From assembly GCA_038503065.1 (NCBI GenBank), contig JBCAMK010000009.1, positions 868,001-932,000 on the forward strand: 64,000 nt of DNA. Reading direction: 5' to 3'. Below are positions 43,704 to 56,697 of the stretch, in pieces. A model generated the notes under the pieces. It saw only the letters and a program-made list of their open reading frames with translations. It was not told the origin of the DNA and made no database searches. Origin of the DNA: Paragyromitra xinjiangensis (lineage: Eukaryota; Ascomycota; Pezizomycetes; Pezizales; Discinaceae). The position numbers and the translations under genes were made by a program. Position 1 is the first letter of the stretch, and every line of letters begins with the position of its first letter.

Positions 43704-45982
43704 ATGTTCAGAAATGGCTTCAATGCCACCCGCCGCTCTCTCCTCACGATGGCGCATTCCCGGCCATTACCAATACCAAAACGGGATGGGAGTTTCGTGT
43801 GCGTGGCGTGTCAATTCCGCTCGCTTCACATGAAGGCGCCGAGGAAAGGGAAGGGGGGGAAGTCGGAGACGTTTCTGGACTCGATTAAGAAGTTGGAGGC
43901 GCATGTGCAGCGTATTGAGAGGAACTATATGGATAAAATTCGGCAGCAGGAAGCACTTAAAGTTTCTCTTCCCCCCCTCTTATGGTTATCTAAAACTCTA
44001 GCAAGTGCTGATACGAGTGTGATTATTATAGCAACTACCAGACCATGAGATCACCGACGAACTCCAAGACCGCGTCTATGCTGCCCTCATGGCACCCCCG
44101 GAGGCCACACCCGCATTTCTCCCTGCACCTGCTACGATCCTCGACCGACTTCCTACGTCTGTGGTTGCGCGACTAGGAGAGTCAACTGCGGTAGTGACTC
44201 AGAAGTCACCGGAATGGGGCGCGGTGCTGTCGGAGTTGGATCAAAATGGAGGGTTCGTGGGTATGGGTTCGTGGGAGGTGAATAGTTTGGCCTACCATAT
44301 CGCTGTGGAGCAGAGAGCTGCGTTATCGAAACAGCTACTCGGGATGATGAAAGCAGCGGATATCCCGCCGGACACATTAACATTCGACCTATTGATGCTT
44401 GCGCATGCAGCGGTAGAGGAACCAGAAGAGGTGAAGAAATTATTCGTAGACCTGAAAGAAAGTAAGAACCCCCTTTCCTACCACCAAAAACCCCCACTAA
44501 AAAAATACCACAGGCGGCCTTCAACCAACAGTCTACAGCTACGGCCACCTCCTAAAAGCCTACTCCCAACAATCCGACGTAGAAGCCGCAACCCGCGCCG
44601 TCCAAGAAATGCACACTTACAACATCCTCCCCAACCTCGTCGTCTACTCCACCCTAATCCAAACCTGTCTCTCCCGAAACCAGCTCTCAACAGCCTGGGA
44701 GATCTTCAACCTCATAAAGCTAAAATCTACCTCCACAGCCCCAGACGGACATACCTACACACTCATGATCCACGCCTGCGCAGTCAACGGCGAAGTCGAG
44801 CGCGCGCTAGATCTATTCACCGATATGACAGTTCGTCGTGGAATCCCACCGACTAGAGAAACCTACCACGCCCTCATCCATGCGTGTGCGTTGCGGAAAG
44901 ACTATTTCGCACAGGCGTGGAAGTTCGCGACGGATATGCAGCAGGAGGGAATGACGATTAATAAGATCTACCTCAACGCGTTGATCCAAGCCTGCGGCCG
45001 TACAGGGGAGCTCACGAGAGCAAGGCTATTGGTACGACACATGGGGGCGTCCGGACGTGCACGGAAGAATGTCCGGCCGGATGAAATCACGTTTCAAAAC
45101 CTCATGCGGGCATATGCTACGTATCGTGTTCCGGGCTCTGGGGGGAGGAAGAAATCTGTTGAAGGGGGAGAGTCTGCGCCGGCTTTTGTAGATACGGGGA
45201 CTGGACAGCTTGAGAAGAGAGTGGAGGGGGAGGATGTGGATGTGGATGAACAGATTCCGTTTTTGGAGAAGGGGGTGTTGGGGACACATAATGAGGTGTT
45301 GAAAGAAGCTAAGGGTATTCTAGAGTGGATTAAGAAGGAAAGGCCATGGTATATCAGTACGCAGTTGTTGAATGCGTATATGGATGTGTGTCAGAACCAG
45401 GGCGGAGCTACACTCGTCAAGAAATGCTACTACAAGTTTTTCTCCGCGGAGGAACCGGCGACAGAGGAGACAGCAGGTGGAGAGATGGGGAAGCCAAAGG
45501 AAAGTGAGGAGCAGATAAACGATGAAACAGCAGAGGAAGACGAAGAAACAACTGAAGACGGCTCATCACCATTAAAGCCAGAACCAGAAACTCCCAAACC
45601 GGAATCCAAAAAACCTACACGCAATATCTACACCTTTGAAATTGCCTTCCATGCTGCATTCAAATCCCGAGACCTCCCCTTCGCGCGCCAGATCCTCCGG
45701 GATAGAGATCAGTTCAAACTTACGAAAACATACTGGACCACGCTCCCGGAAGAGCGCAGGAAACAAGAATTCTACACAGAGCGTATAATGATCGACATCC
45801 TCGCGCGATGCGAGTACCTCGGTGAAGCAGCAGAGAGGTTACGAAAGGCCTGGGAGAGCGGTGAGTGGGAGTGGAAAGAAGAACACCTAAAGACGCTTTA
45901 TGTACGTGCGGTACAGTGTGAAGATTGGAGCACAGTGAAGCTGTGTCAGGAGGTTGCGGGGAAGTTGGATAAACGGTACTAG
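43704..45982 (+). CDS. Mitochondrial pentatricopeptide-repeat (PPR) protein
   Basis: Exons 43704-43961, 44032-44461 and 44514-45982 total 2157 nt (718 aa). The N-terminus (MFRNGFNATRRSLLTMAHSR) looks like a mitochondrial presequence, and CVACQFR follows. Repeats of about 35 residues with the PPR helix pattern run from roughly residue 200 to 470: PTVYSYGHLLKAYSQQSDVE, NLVVYSTLIQTCLSRNQLST, DGHTYTLMIHACAVNGEVER, TRETYHALIHACALRKDYF, and NKIYLNALIQACGRTGELT with RPDEITFQNLMRAYATY. An acidic low-complexity insert (TEETAGGEMG...EEDEETTED) follows, then a helical C-terminus. PPR proteins bind organellar RNA and direct its processing or translation; the specific target is not evident. The first intron has an unusual GTTTCT donor. 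Confidence 0.82.
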
Positions 45983-46817
45983 TGTATTTGTATAACTTGT
46001 GCGCATAGAACTCCGCTTTTTTGTTGATAGCTGGCGTGGGGGGTTTGTACTTTATGTATATACTATGGTAGATTTGGCTGTAGATAGGAAGTTAAGATGT
46101 ATGGGATGGGGTGCTTGGGTTAGATAAATGAATTCTGGATGTTATATGGATCATGGATTATCACTCGCTATACTAACTTGCCAAATATATAAAGCAGAGA
46201 GTCAAGCACATACGTGATATAATCCCCTATCCATAATAGCTTGAGCTTAAATTTTCCCAAAAAAACACTAGATAATGTAAATCGTAAAACACTCATCTAG
46301 ACCTCTTCGAGCTTACTGCCCTTTACTACTCCCAAGAAAGCGACAGGGCCCACTCTAAAATATATTATCTACATGTAATTATATGAGAAATAAATTAACC
46401 TCCAACCGCTTCCCTAATCCCCGAGAAATTAGATTCGACCCTGGCTAGGATAGTAATTTTCGCGAACTAGTTAATCGATTGACTGATCGATTCACCCCTC
46501 GGGAACTAGTAGCTCCAGAGTATTTTTCTTCAAACACTCAAACCAAACATCCTAACTACCATACCCATCAATACAGACAGTCAGTCCTCAATCCCACACA
46601 AAATAGCTCTAATTAGACAAGTATTTTATTCCGTTTACGCTACTTGTACAAACGACAAAATCACCCATTCAACCCCTAATCCTCCCTATATAACGCCTCA
46701 ACCCTAAATCACGCCCCCGAAACAAAAAATGCAATACAGATTTTACAGACACCAGAAACTATGTAAACAGGGTAAATAAATAAACAAAGACGCAAAAGCC
46801 TCCCCAAGGATGACCAT
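45983..46817. other. AT-rich intergenic region
   Basis: 3' flanks of two convergent genes. No coding potential recognised. Confidence 0.5.
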
Positions 46818-49367
46818 CTATGTTGCTATCCCACGATCCAACACCTCCGGTGATTCCGACTTAATCCGTTTCGAAGCTGGACTAGAGGGCGAGGTGGATT
46901 TACTATTTTGTAATGTACGAGACGATAGAAGCTCTGGTGCTTCATAGGGGACTACATCTTCTGGTAGTCCCGATGTGTCGATGTCTCCTTTGAAGACGTT
47001 TCTTTCACTTACAGGGTCTGCTGAGTCGTAGAGTGAGAGCTTCTCGAGTGAGCCTAGCATTCCTTCTGCAGCCCATAGGTTTTCTGAAACTCCATCGATC
47101 CTGGGATTCGTTAGATACTGTGTGAGGGTTTTGTGGAGTAGGGGATCTTACTTTGAGGCTGCGCCTTCTTTTATCCTGTTGAATCGACCGTTACTCACCC
47201 CCTCTAATTTAAGCCAAGCGAATCGAAGGCCATCACGTAGGAAAACCATAGCGTGGAAACCAGTCTCGTCGATTCGGTCCTTCAGGATCCTCGCGAGCCA
47301 TTCTTGGTGGCATTTTTGTCGAAGTTCCATTCCGGCAGCGAATACCGGAACCGCTCTAACTAAGTTAGAAACTTCACGAAACCACACCAGCTATCATCCA
47401 AAGACTTACATCGACGCATCAGCAGAGGATGGCAAGAATGCGAAAATCCTCAAAGCCGCATGACAAAGCGACCCAATACTCGGTGGAGCAACTAATACTT
47501 CAGGATACCGTATACGGAACAGCTGAACCCTAACACCAATCGCCCATCCATGAACCAGCCCAACACAAAGATGCGGGTACCTTCTAGGCATAACGAACGC
47601 AATACTGGTACTGTTAATATCCTCCTCTTCTCCATTCTCCCCAGTTACAGGGTCCTCGTCGAGGGCTTTAAACCAAGGTGGGATCTCCGCATACCATGCG
47701 TCGAGTTCTTGGTCTAGTTTAGCTACACGGTAATCGATGCTATTTTGCAATCGTTCCTTTTGTTCGGATGATGGGTTTCCGGAGGACTTTAACCATAGGT
47801 CTCTTCTGCGTTGTAGAGTCCATGATTTGAGATGGGTTAGTTTGCAGCAGATCACGCAGAGCTTAGATAGAGCTGCATCTGCGACTAGTAAAGTGGGAGA
47901 GTCTTGTGTGATAGGGACGCGTGTGAAAGGGTCTACTGTCCACCAGTCCTATAGAACTGGAGTTTAGCTTTAAGATTGACAGTATGGTAGAGTAGACTCA
48001 CGTTTGTCATGAAGGTTGGGTTCCCGGTGATACTTGAGGTTGCGATATCTGCTCTCTTGAAGGCTGCATAGAGAGCTCTTCCGACGGGAGTCATGTGTGC
48101 TGCCTTGCCTAAAGAAGTGGTGAGTAAAATGACCCGTTATGCTACCTGAAGCAATATACCTCTAGCAAGTATTATGTCTCTTCCCCCCAACATATGAACC
48201 CCCATTTTAACATTCTCTCCATTCCATATCTTAACAAACCGTCAGTAAACCCCCATCAAAAATCAAGGTCTGGTGAAATACTTCATAATGACTTAAAATG
48301 ATACTCGTAGCCAGCAACGAATCCGTATCCTTCATCCTAAAATCCGGATTCGAAACAGCTCTATAATGTCCCTTCAACGATTTCTGATAATGTGATGCAG
48401 CCTCCAATGTCATAATTCGTGAATCCTTCCTCATCAACCCCGTCTGCAACGCGGCCAACGCTAAAATACCTTCCATCAGAGCCGGTGAATCATGGGCCAT
48501 CGCCGGTATATACTTTCGAAATAAATCAATATACGACGGTGAAGTATCTGCCAACCGTTTCGCCGAGAGCTCGAGATAAATCGTCAACAGCTCCTGATTA
48601 GTAGGATTATCCAAAGTCGACGGTCGTGGGGGTGCCAATGTCATGGTTGTTGGATTCCAACTAACCCAATATGAGTAATTGGACGCTGGTAAAAAGAGGG
48701 GGGGTCGATGTGCCTACCCCGACATCGGCAATGATATCTCGTCCAGTAGTTTCGGGGAGAATCTAGGTATGTATTCTGGAAGGGTATCGAGAATTGATTG
48801 ATCCCGGGCCATTGGCCCTTTACCAAATACCGGTGATGAGATAGATGTACTAGAATCAAAGCTGTAAATGCTTTCCGGGGGAGAAGTTGCTTCACTGGAG
48901 TAGTCTGAGGTAACTGGGCTACTAATAGTGAGGATAGTGTTCCCGCTACCAGTGCTTACCTGCAGGTTATTAGAACACCAGTCCAAATCCAATTGAAGCC
49001 AAAAGTGCATTTCTACTCACAGAAGCTTTACGCTTTCTATTCGTTCCAGTTAATACTTCACTCCTCCTCAACATCTCATTCAAAAACAACTCAATATTAT
49101 CTGTAAGAAGTCCTACAGTCAGCTTCAACTTCGCTAAGCGCCCAAAAAACTCTGCTCCAATAAAACACCAAACAGCCTTTCCTGAATTTTGTTTCCTGAA
49201 TAGGGGACCATACCATTCTGATTCCCCTCTGATCTTAGAGAATCTCGCACTACCAGCTCACCCTTCCCCTCCCTCGGCCAAAAAACAACCGCATGGTCCT
49301 CCTCTTCCTCATCGTCCTCAAACACCCTCAACGGCGCCGCACCTCGTAACTGTTGTGGACCTTGCAT
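46818..49367 (-). CDS. Fungal-specific transcription factor domain protein, no Zn2Cys6 cluster seen
   Basis: Several exons on the minus strand assemble into a protein of the fungal-specific transcription factor (Fungal_trans_2-type) family. From ATG 49367 come an acidic N-terminus (RVFEDDEEEEDHAVVFWP) and ERLFGVLLEQ joined to NIELFLNEMLRRSEVL. A Ser-rich linker (SSPVTSDYSSEATSPPESIY) follows, then the helical core (NQELLTIYLELSAKRLADTS, SPALMEGILALAALQTGLMR, TDSLLATSIILSHYE). Further core segments are ITQDSPTLLVADAALSKLC, RRYPHLCVGLVHGWAIGVR and WLARILKDRIDETGFHAMVF, and the tail ends at 46818 with a nuclear-localisation-like ASKRIKSESPE. Such proteins normally begin with a Zn2Cys6 DNA-binding cluster; none (CxxCRxRKxKC) was found in the exons or just upstream. 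Exact junctions in the middle of the gene were not all resolved. Target genes unknown. Confidence 0.75.
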
Positions 49368-50635
49368 TTTTTTCTTCTCCGTTCGACTTTAATCTGATTA
49401 TCGCAAAGTCGGCAAGTATGCGACTAAGGATCGCATTGTCGCTCTTTTCGAGACCCTAAGAAGAACAAGACTCCAGATTCGAGAAGAAACAAGATCACCG
49501 GATATGCGCCGAATAACCCCCAAAGCCCGATGCACTATCGATGCCCTGGTACGAGTTATATGAAAAAACAGTCCGCGAGGATCCCAGCTTATATAGGGTA
49601 AGGAATGTTTGAACAAGGCTGCGGGAAGGGGGAGCGATACCGGTTGCACAAAACCCTGTAAGGTCTTGGAGGGGGGGTGGTGCGCACGGTTTACCGATCA
49701 AGTTGAAAGGGTAGTCCTGGGCTGTAGCCAGGACCCCCCTGTGCTGGTGGCGGATTCGGTACCTGTTTATTGGGGAGAAGACTGAGGAAGTTTCCCTCGG
49801 CTCCACTGATTTCTCAAGGTAAGGCTGGGAAGCAGCAGCAGCCTCAGCCGTTGTTCGAAGATCTAGGGTCACAGCTGGTTGTGGGGGCCTTGTGGAACTG
49901 GATAACAAAGATTTATCTCACGATATTAATAGTGCTGCTACGCCTGCATGAGGCACGAATGGCTGGACAGACGAAGGCAACGAGGGACTGAAGCTGAAGT
50001 CGACATCAGGAACGTAAGTGCAAGTGGGGCGGTACACTCGCATCCGCGGACGAAAGTAACCCCGGATGCGGAGCATTCTGTTCGATTGAGAATTCCACGG
50101 CCAATAAAGTGGATGAGGATGGAGTGTTTTAAGCTTTGTTCTGTCCAGCGAGTTCTCGATGCAGAGGAGAGGCACGAGGTAGGGCTGGGAGATTCAGTCC
50201 GCATAAGCATAAAGTGGCTTTCTGCAGGTGTATCACACAAATGATATATAGCGGTCATGAGACAGTTCAATTGATTCATCAGCTCAACTATCTACAACAC
50301 TCTGCTTCATCAACGCCATGCAAGTATTTACACAAATCTTTATAATTCAACGACGATAGTAACAGCAAAAACAAGCGATCACCGAGTCTAACTATCCCCA
50401 AATAAAGCAAAACTACCAAGAACCCACCCACGGCTCACCCCAGCTAATGCAAGACCGTTGCGCCGTCCAATTACCCATTCGAAATAAGATGTCTCCTGCA
50501 AAGAACCATTTCAGAAAACCCCACGTGGAAAACGTGTGTCGTGAAGCCGTTGAAAGCAGGATCGCACCCGCGTTTTCCGATCGCGCATTAGCGCTACAAT
50601 CCCATCAGTGGATACGTAACCACAAAAGGAAACAT
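49368..50635. other. Intergenic, no gene recognised
   Basis: Open frames such as the minus-strand one at 49495-49908 show no recognisable family. The region holds the upstream sequence of the transcription-factor gene and the 3' flank of ytp1. Confidence 0.4.
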
Positions 50636-52739
50636 TCAGCTCTGTTCGCGCCGTAGAGCCCATCCTTTCACGGCCATAACACCGGTAATCCAACTCATGA
50701 GAAGTGCTGTGAGTCCGATAATCACTGTAAGGATAAACATTGGGTCTGCACCCGTCCGCTCTAAGTAACCAACCGTGTCCTTATTCTGTACGAATGATTA
50801 CCACTAAAAATCTCGATAATTAAAGGGGTTTTCAATCTATAACTTACACTAGACATGAAGACGAGCCCGCCGGCCATAAGGCAAAATGACCCCACAATCT
50901 CGGTGGGGGGTCTCGAAGGGAAATAGGATGACGGGGGTGAGAGATAAAGTAACGCGTAAGTCAAAAGCCTAAAGACTGAAGAACCGGATAAAAGTGTTCC
51001 CCACTAAAGTACCGAGGCAATTGCATATTAGTTATTACAGCTGAATATTAAGGTGAAAATGTATACATATACGCATTCGTACCTGAGTGTGAATAGTAGT
51101 CGACAAAGCGGATGCTTGATGATGTTTACTCATCATCGATCCCAAAATGAATATCACCACGGCCGGGAGTGGGTTGTACGAGAAATTATAGTTGTTTGGG
51201 ATCCGGAGCTCAGGAGATATGGCTGCATATGAGTTTTGTGGGGGCGTAACGTATGTGGATATCGGGCGATTGAGCAGTGCCCGAATCTTTCTAGACTCAA
51301 CAAGTATTCCACACTAACCACAGTCAACGTCCTGCCGACTATTCCCCGAGAGAAATGAATACTCACCAGTCCCCCGCCGATGAACATGAATGCTATCGAT
51401 ACGTGTTCCAAATCCCCGTGCGACCAAGCACCACCCGCGCCAGCAAGATGTTCCAAAAACACATTAGAACACCCGTAGACAAAGAGCAATATTGATTCTA
51501 CCATCTCAGCTGAAGGCATCGATTCCCTCCACTTCCCCCCGAATTCCCGAGGAGGCCTGAGATTCCACGCCTGTAAAAGAGTCATTAGACCGAGTACGAA
51601 TCCACTGCAGGGAGAGATATTACCCATCCGAGCTCGCTGAAAGCACCTAGCCACCGGCCGAGCGTAAAAACCCCGTAGAGGAAGAAGATACCACCTTTAA
51701 TAAAGTGCGCAAGACCGTTGAAGACCCGGTCCCCCATCTGCCGCAAAAACGCCACATTTAGTACAGTGCGACAGTACCACCAGAAAGCTTGATTCACTTA
51801 CGAATATCCCGCTGCCAGCCACAACGCCCAAACAGATCTGCACGAACCCCAGGATCACGAGGAATCGCTCAACCAGGGAATACCCAATGTCGTTAATTTC
51901 CACGACGCGGGTATTGAACACGAACGGCATGCGACGAGACAGGAAACCCTCGAGGTGGCTGGTGCCTATGAGACGCCTATCAAAAGACGTCTTCTCATGA
52001 GGTAGGTTCATGCGAGAGAGGTCCAAGTTTTCAACATTACCACGGTCGCCGTATAGAGAGGAGGTTGAAGGGGATCTTGAATAGTATTCTTCCCCCTGTC
52101 CACTATCACCAGAAGGCCGATGCGCTTGCTCTTCCACATCGTCTGTCACCGGGATAAAGCCTGACCTCTCTTCCTTACTACCTAGACGCTCAGGCAGCGC
52201 TGACCTCACAATCGTCCCTAGGACCCCTAGGACGGACTGCATAGCTAATATCCAGATAACCGCCCATCCCAGCTTTCGATAAGAATTATTCGGATACAGA
52301 TCGGGTGTTGCGTTATCGTACAGAAAACCCAGAAACGCACCAACGCCATGTATCGCGAGGAACAGTAGCTTCGTAGGAAAGTGATATCGTGAACCAGAAA
52401 CATTAAGCACGGCCGCTTATAACACAAGGGTTCCCGTCAACAAAAAAAAAAGCTCGCCAAACACAACCCTTTACGATGATCAAAATACTCACCAACTGGC
52501 ATCACAAATATCCATCCAACACAAATCATCAGAATATGCCCATAGAGCAAGCCCCTATGTTCCGGAAACGTGAAATAATTCGGCTTCTCATCTCCTCCTG
52601 TCGCAGGCGCAGACGCGTGATCCATGTGTTCGTGGCCATGAGGACTATGTTCTTGTTCATGTTCATCGTGTGCATAAACCACACTCAGACAAAGCAACAT
52701 CAGGCAAAGGAGCCCTACTTTAAGTCGTAGACCGAACAT
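50636..52739 (-). CDS. ytp1: Ytp1-like multi-pass membrane protein (DUF2427 + Ytp1 domains)
   Basis: The ATG at 52739 starts a signal peptide (MFGLRLKVGLLCLMLLCLSV), then a His/Asp/Glu-rich luminal segment (HDEHEQEHSPHGHEHMDHA), the hallmark of the DUF2427 N-terminus. It continues into membrane helices (GHILMICVGWIFVMPV; FPTKLLFLAIHGVGAFLGFL). A cytoplasmic acidic loop follows, and then the Ytp1 C-terminal domain with VVEINDIGYSLVERFLVILG, SAEMVESILLFVYGCSNVFLEH and HVSIAFMFIGGGLCGMLVES. The last exon has TALLMSWITGVMAVKGWALR. About six introns are needed; the stop is at 50636-50638. Ytp1 is a conserved fungal membrane protein with some resemblance to mitochondrial electron carriers and no proven reaction. 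The His-rich lumenal stretch could bind metal, which is inference. Confidence 0.82.
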
Positions 52740-53849
52740 TTTGGACTAGTTTTTTTCACCTTTGCTAGCTGTAATCCTGCGCTGGAACTGCAATAACCTG
52801 GAGGTAGAGGAAAAAAAGATATGCGCATGAGCGTACATAGCTCCTCCCATTATATAAAAACTGCCCTTCGTCCCCACAGCATGTTAGAAATACCCTCGGG
52901 AGCCGCCGGCCCATAGCTACCGAATCGTAAAGGTGACTGTTCCATAGGAGGAAACTAAAGCCCAGAACGCGAGGTTGAAGCTGCCCACAGTGGAAACCTC
53001 CAGTGACGAATGACGTACTAAACCGATGTCGGGTTACTCCATCATCATGCAAGAAAGAATGAGTAACAACCCCCCCAGTAGGCGAGAATGCCAAGAGCCT
53101 ACGGAGACCGGTATCCCGATGGTGTTTACCAGGTCAGATTTTTTTTCTTTCTCTCCTTCTTGCAGCAAAGCGGCGAGGCCAATGATTATAGCTTTACAAG
53201 GCGGTTTTTGATTCTGTACTCTCTTGGAGCTATACCTAACGTTTTAGCTTACCAAAGCTATTAAAGCAGCACTGTGAGCTTCAACTGACCCCCCCCTCCT
53301 TTCGGCCCCCGGCACGCCATTATCGAGTTATGCATATCGAGGTGGAAGGATTATTGATTACGATACTGCGGATTTACGGGTTTCCGAGTGATCCGAAATT
53401 TCCGTCTTGGTTCTTTTCTTGCCCCAACAAACTTTACGAGCAAAGCGATTTCACGAATTGAGAAGTCATACGCCGATGGAGGGAATCCTCCGATTTCAAA
53501 TATTATTTCTCGATACTGATAGGGTGGGATTTCTAAGGCGATGTAAGTGACCTATAGGGTTTTTACTCTATTCCCCTCTTGCAGCTGAGTGAAATGGCGG
53601 AATAAATAAATAATATGGGTTGATATATGGTCGAAGGCTTTCGCATCTCTTCCGTTTAACGATACTTGGTAATCTACCACCGCTGCAGTGCAAGAGTCAG
53701 GTGCTTCTCTGATACGATGGGTCGCCCCACTGGCCCCTCTTCGGGAGTCTCTTCGGGAGGTCTTTCTTCTCCAATCTACGATAGCATAGTTTTTTTTTCA
53801 ACTTACATATACGAACTACATAGCTCCCCTAACCCTTTCTTACAAATAT
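52740..53849. other. Intergenic, no gene recognised
   Basis: Promoter side of ytp1 and 3' flank of efm5. The minus-strand frame 52765-53094 is probably leader sequence, not a gene. Confidence 0.4.
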
Positions 53850-55024
53850 TTAATAATCACACTCTCTCTTAAGGGTATCAATATGCTCCCATTCAAGGCT
53901 CTTGCCCTCAAAGGAAGAGTAGCAAAGAAACTCATTACTAAGACCCTTCATGTGTCGCACATCAAAGGTTGTTGTGCGCACTCCAGCCTGACGATATAGC
54001 TTCTCTACCAAGCCCTGCATTCGCTCCCCCGTGCAGATTATCAGTCGCACGCCGCTGTCCGGAGTCCACGGCTTCGACATCCATCGTAATGTGAGGGCCG
54101 CTTGATTGTACCGAAGATTGGTCAGCACACGAAGCGAGAAGCACAGACATGTGGTAAACCCATGTCAACGGAAGCAGTGAAACCTGAGGTAAAGTTTGCC
54201 TGGCCTGGTAGCGTTGGAGCCAGGGTAAGACGATAAGAGTGGGGGGGATAATAAAGAAACAACCAACACATACATTTAGTTTGACAATCATTGCTCAAAA
54301 AGGGTGGATCCAGCATAATCCGATCAAACTTCCCTTTAAACGACGCTGGCAGTCGCAATGGGAATTTAAAGTCGTAATGAACAAACTCTTCAAACAAATT
54401 GAACCGCTCGTCAAATTCCAGAAGATAGACCTTAATATTTTTCGATACTCGACCTGAGGCCTATCCCCACAAGCCCGTTTAGCGCAATGACCAAATACCT
54501 CGGGGTCCAGCCTATACCTTCATTTCCTGGATTTTGACAAACACACTAGGCGCCGAAACGATACCGATAACAGTATCATCCGTAGCACCCTCGAGGAGCG
54601 CTTCTGCAAATGTCTGCGCAGTATGATGATCATACCAAAACTAGATCACGGGCCAAGTAAAACCCCGTATAAGCTTAATCCCGTCGGAATTCCCTGCCGA
54701 AACCCCAAAGTGGGGAAGCAGAAAGAAAAGAAAAAAACAAAACCCCCCACCTGACTATGTTGCCAATCCTCTTCGAAGTCATTAATCGTGACAATCTTCC
54801 CACGCTCTACATGGTCTTCCTCTGCCTTCTTCTTGAGTGCTCCGAACCGCTGCTGTCGCTCATCTTTCTCGCTCAGAAACGACTGCAATGCTGCCTGCGC
54901 TTCGGGGGAGAGTCTGTTGGTCCATGGAAAGAAGTTCGTAGTTAGCTAGCCCCGCCGCGCACAAAGGGAAGGATGAGAGATCAGACTGGATATCATCATC
55001 TTCGGAATCGGATGAGATGGCCAT
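53850..55024 (-). CDS. efm5: EEF1A lysine methyltransferase Efm5 (N6AMT2/EEF1AKMT1 type)
   Basis: The protein matches the Efm5 family, which methylates a lysine near the N-terminus of translation elongation factor 1A. From ATG 55024 the acidic start (MAISSDSEDDDIQSDLSS) leads to LSPEAQAALQSFLSEKDERQ and IVTINDFEEDWQHSQFWYD, the family's N-terminal signature. The Rossmann-type core follows with IGIVSAPSVFV, VYLLEFDERFNLF and the catalytic DPPF motif (KFDRIMLDPPFLSNDCQTK), then ALTLRWMSKPW and RLIICTGERMQGLVEKLY. It ends TLKRECDY at 53850. Despite the DPPF motif shared with N6-adenine methyltransferases, the whole-length match is to Efm5. At least four introns are needed; the one near 54480 could not be placed exactly. 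Confidence 0.85.
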
Positions 55025-56697
55025 TTTCGATTGTGGTTGTGTCGTAGATAGTTTTTTTGGTGGGGTAGGTGGAGAGCTGCAGGAGGGGGAACTCTCGGAT
55101 TAGCCGTAGGAGTGAGCATGGCACTGGGAGAAAACTTACACGTGATTTTTTATTTTATTTTTTTGAAAACTGGATTCTTGAGTCGGTGTTTGTGTCGCTG
55201 GGATCACTTTCTCTGGAGCTTCTGCTCTATGGGCTGTATGCAATTGCGACTGTGAAGCTTGGTTTGTTTCGAGACTGGGAATTTTTGTTTAGTTTTGAGT
55301 TTATCTAGGGTTAGGGCATGGCGGATATGCAACTTGATGCTTTCCAACTTTAATTCGGTCTCACTCCAGCAAGTAAACAGGGGCCGAAAGCTTCGTAAGT
55401 GGGATCACGTTTCTAGAATGTGCCTTTATAATACGATCATTAATCCACATTACTAACTATTACTCCGTCCGGAACCGGCTGCCAATGCTAGGTCAGCATC
55501 TTGGGTCCAGCTTCTCAAGCCCTGTATCAAGACAGTAGACATAAGCACATCCCACCAACCCCTGCCAAGTCCGACCTTAACCCACCAACCCTCGTTATCA
55601 TCTCCCGCCGCTTTTCCACTGATCTACAACACCATCTCACCCGGGTCAGACAGGGCAAAAATGCTTAATGATCTCTGTGTGGTGTAACCTCATGAGCATG
55701 CACTCGGGAGCGGGAAGTTGATGCTTATGTGAAGGATATGTTTGTAAGACAGACTTTTGTGCTGATGTTTGTGTCGAGGATGCTTATATCGAGGTTCCAC
55801 TGGAATTAGTAAGTGAGCGAGTAGCTCAGCAACCAGCTGTTGGTATCTAGAGTCCCACAAGCCAACCTGGGCTACTCAGCCTAGGAATGCCCCTTCTTCG
55901 CAGTACTTATACCACCATAAACACCTGAAAACGCAACCATTGATCCACCCGCAGAGTGTTCCACAACAGAGTCCGCCAAATCCATACCCGCTTCCAGGCA
56001 CCGGTGACAGAGATTGTAATACCCAGCCGGACCAACCAAGCATGGAAATCTCAAATCTCAAAGTAAAACGTGAAACAAACCAATCCCGAAAAGCCACTCA
56101 TCATAGCCACATCCACCGACTTCAAGCGTCAGGTGGCTGGATGCACTTAATGAATTGATCAATCGGTCAACCAACTACCGACCCACGTGACGTTAAAAGT
56201 ATTATCATACCCGACTCAAAATCATCGAAATAGATGAGCCCATTCAGTCATCATAAGGGCATAAATTATCTAATCTTGAATCAATGTTAGTCTATCAACT
56301 ACAAACAAAGATAAACAAACACGAATCATTGGAATAGATAAACGGGATAGATCAGAGAGGCTCGCATGCTAAAATTTGTAACCATGTATTTGTCTTCAAG
56401 ACTAATCGAATTTTTTTTATGTCTCATCATCTCAAGGGGAATCAAGTGTACGGTGCAATTGGAAGTAGAGGAAATAAACAAAAGGAATAAAACTGACCTT
56501 ATACATGATGTAGTTACACCACCCACAAATAAAGAAAAGAAAAGAAAAAAACGGCGAAGAAAAAACTCCCCTGTTCTACTAATTTATACCCACAACCGGG
56601 TAACACCTATTACCCTGCCTACGCGTCAAACCCTGACCCAGCACGCATCCCAAAAACCCACACGCCCAACAGCTCCCAACCACCACAACAACAAGAA
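55025..56697. other. 1.7-kb intergenic region, no gene recognised
   Basis: Between the divergent efm5 and SF3A3 genes. Short unrelated frames only; an A/T-rich stretch near 56400-56560 precedes the SF3A3 start. Confidence 0.45.

Noticed and set aside
49495..49908. Minus-strand 137-codon open frame
   Set aside because: No homology, composition unlike neighbouring genes; probably leader sequence of the transcription-factor gene.
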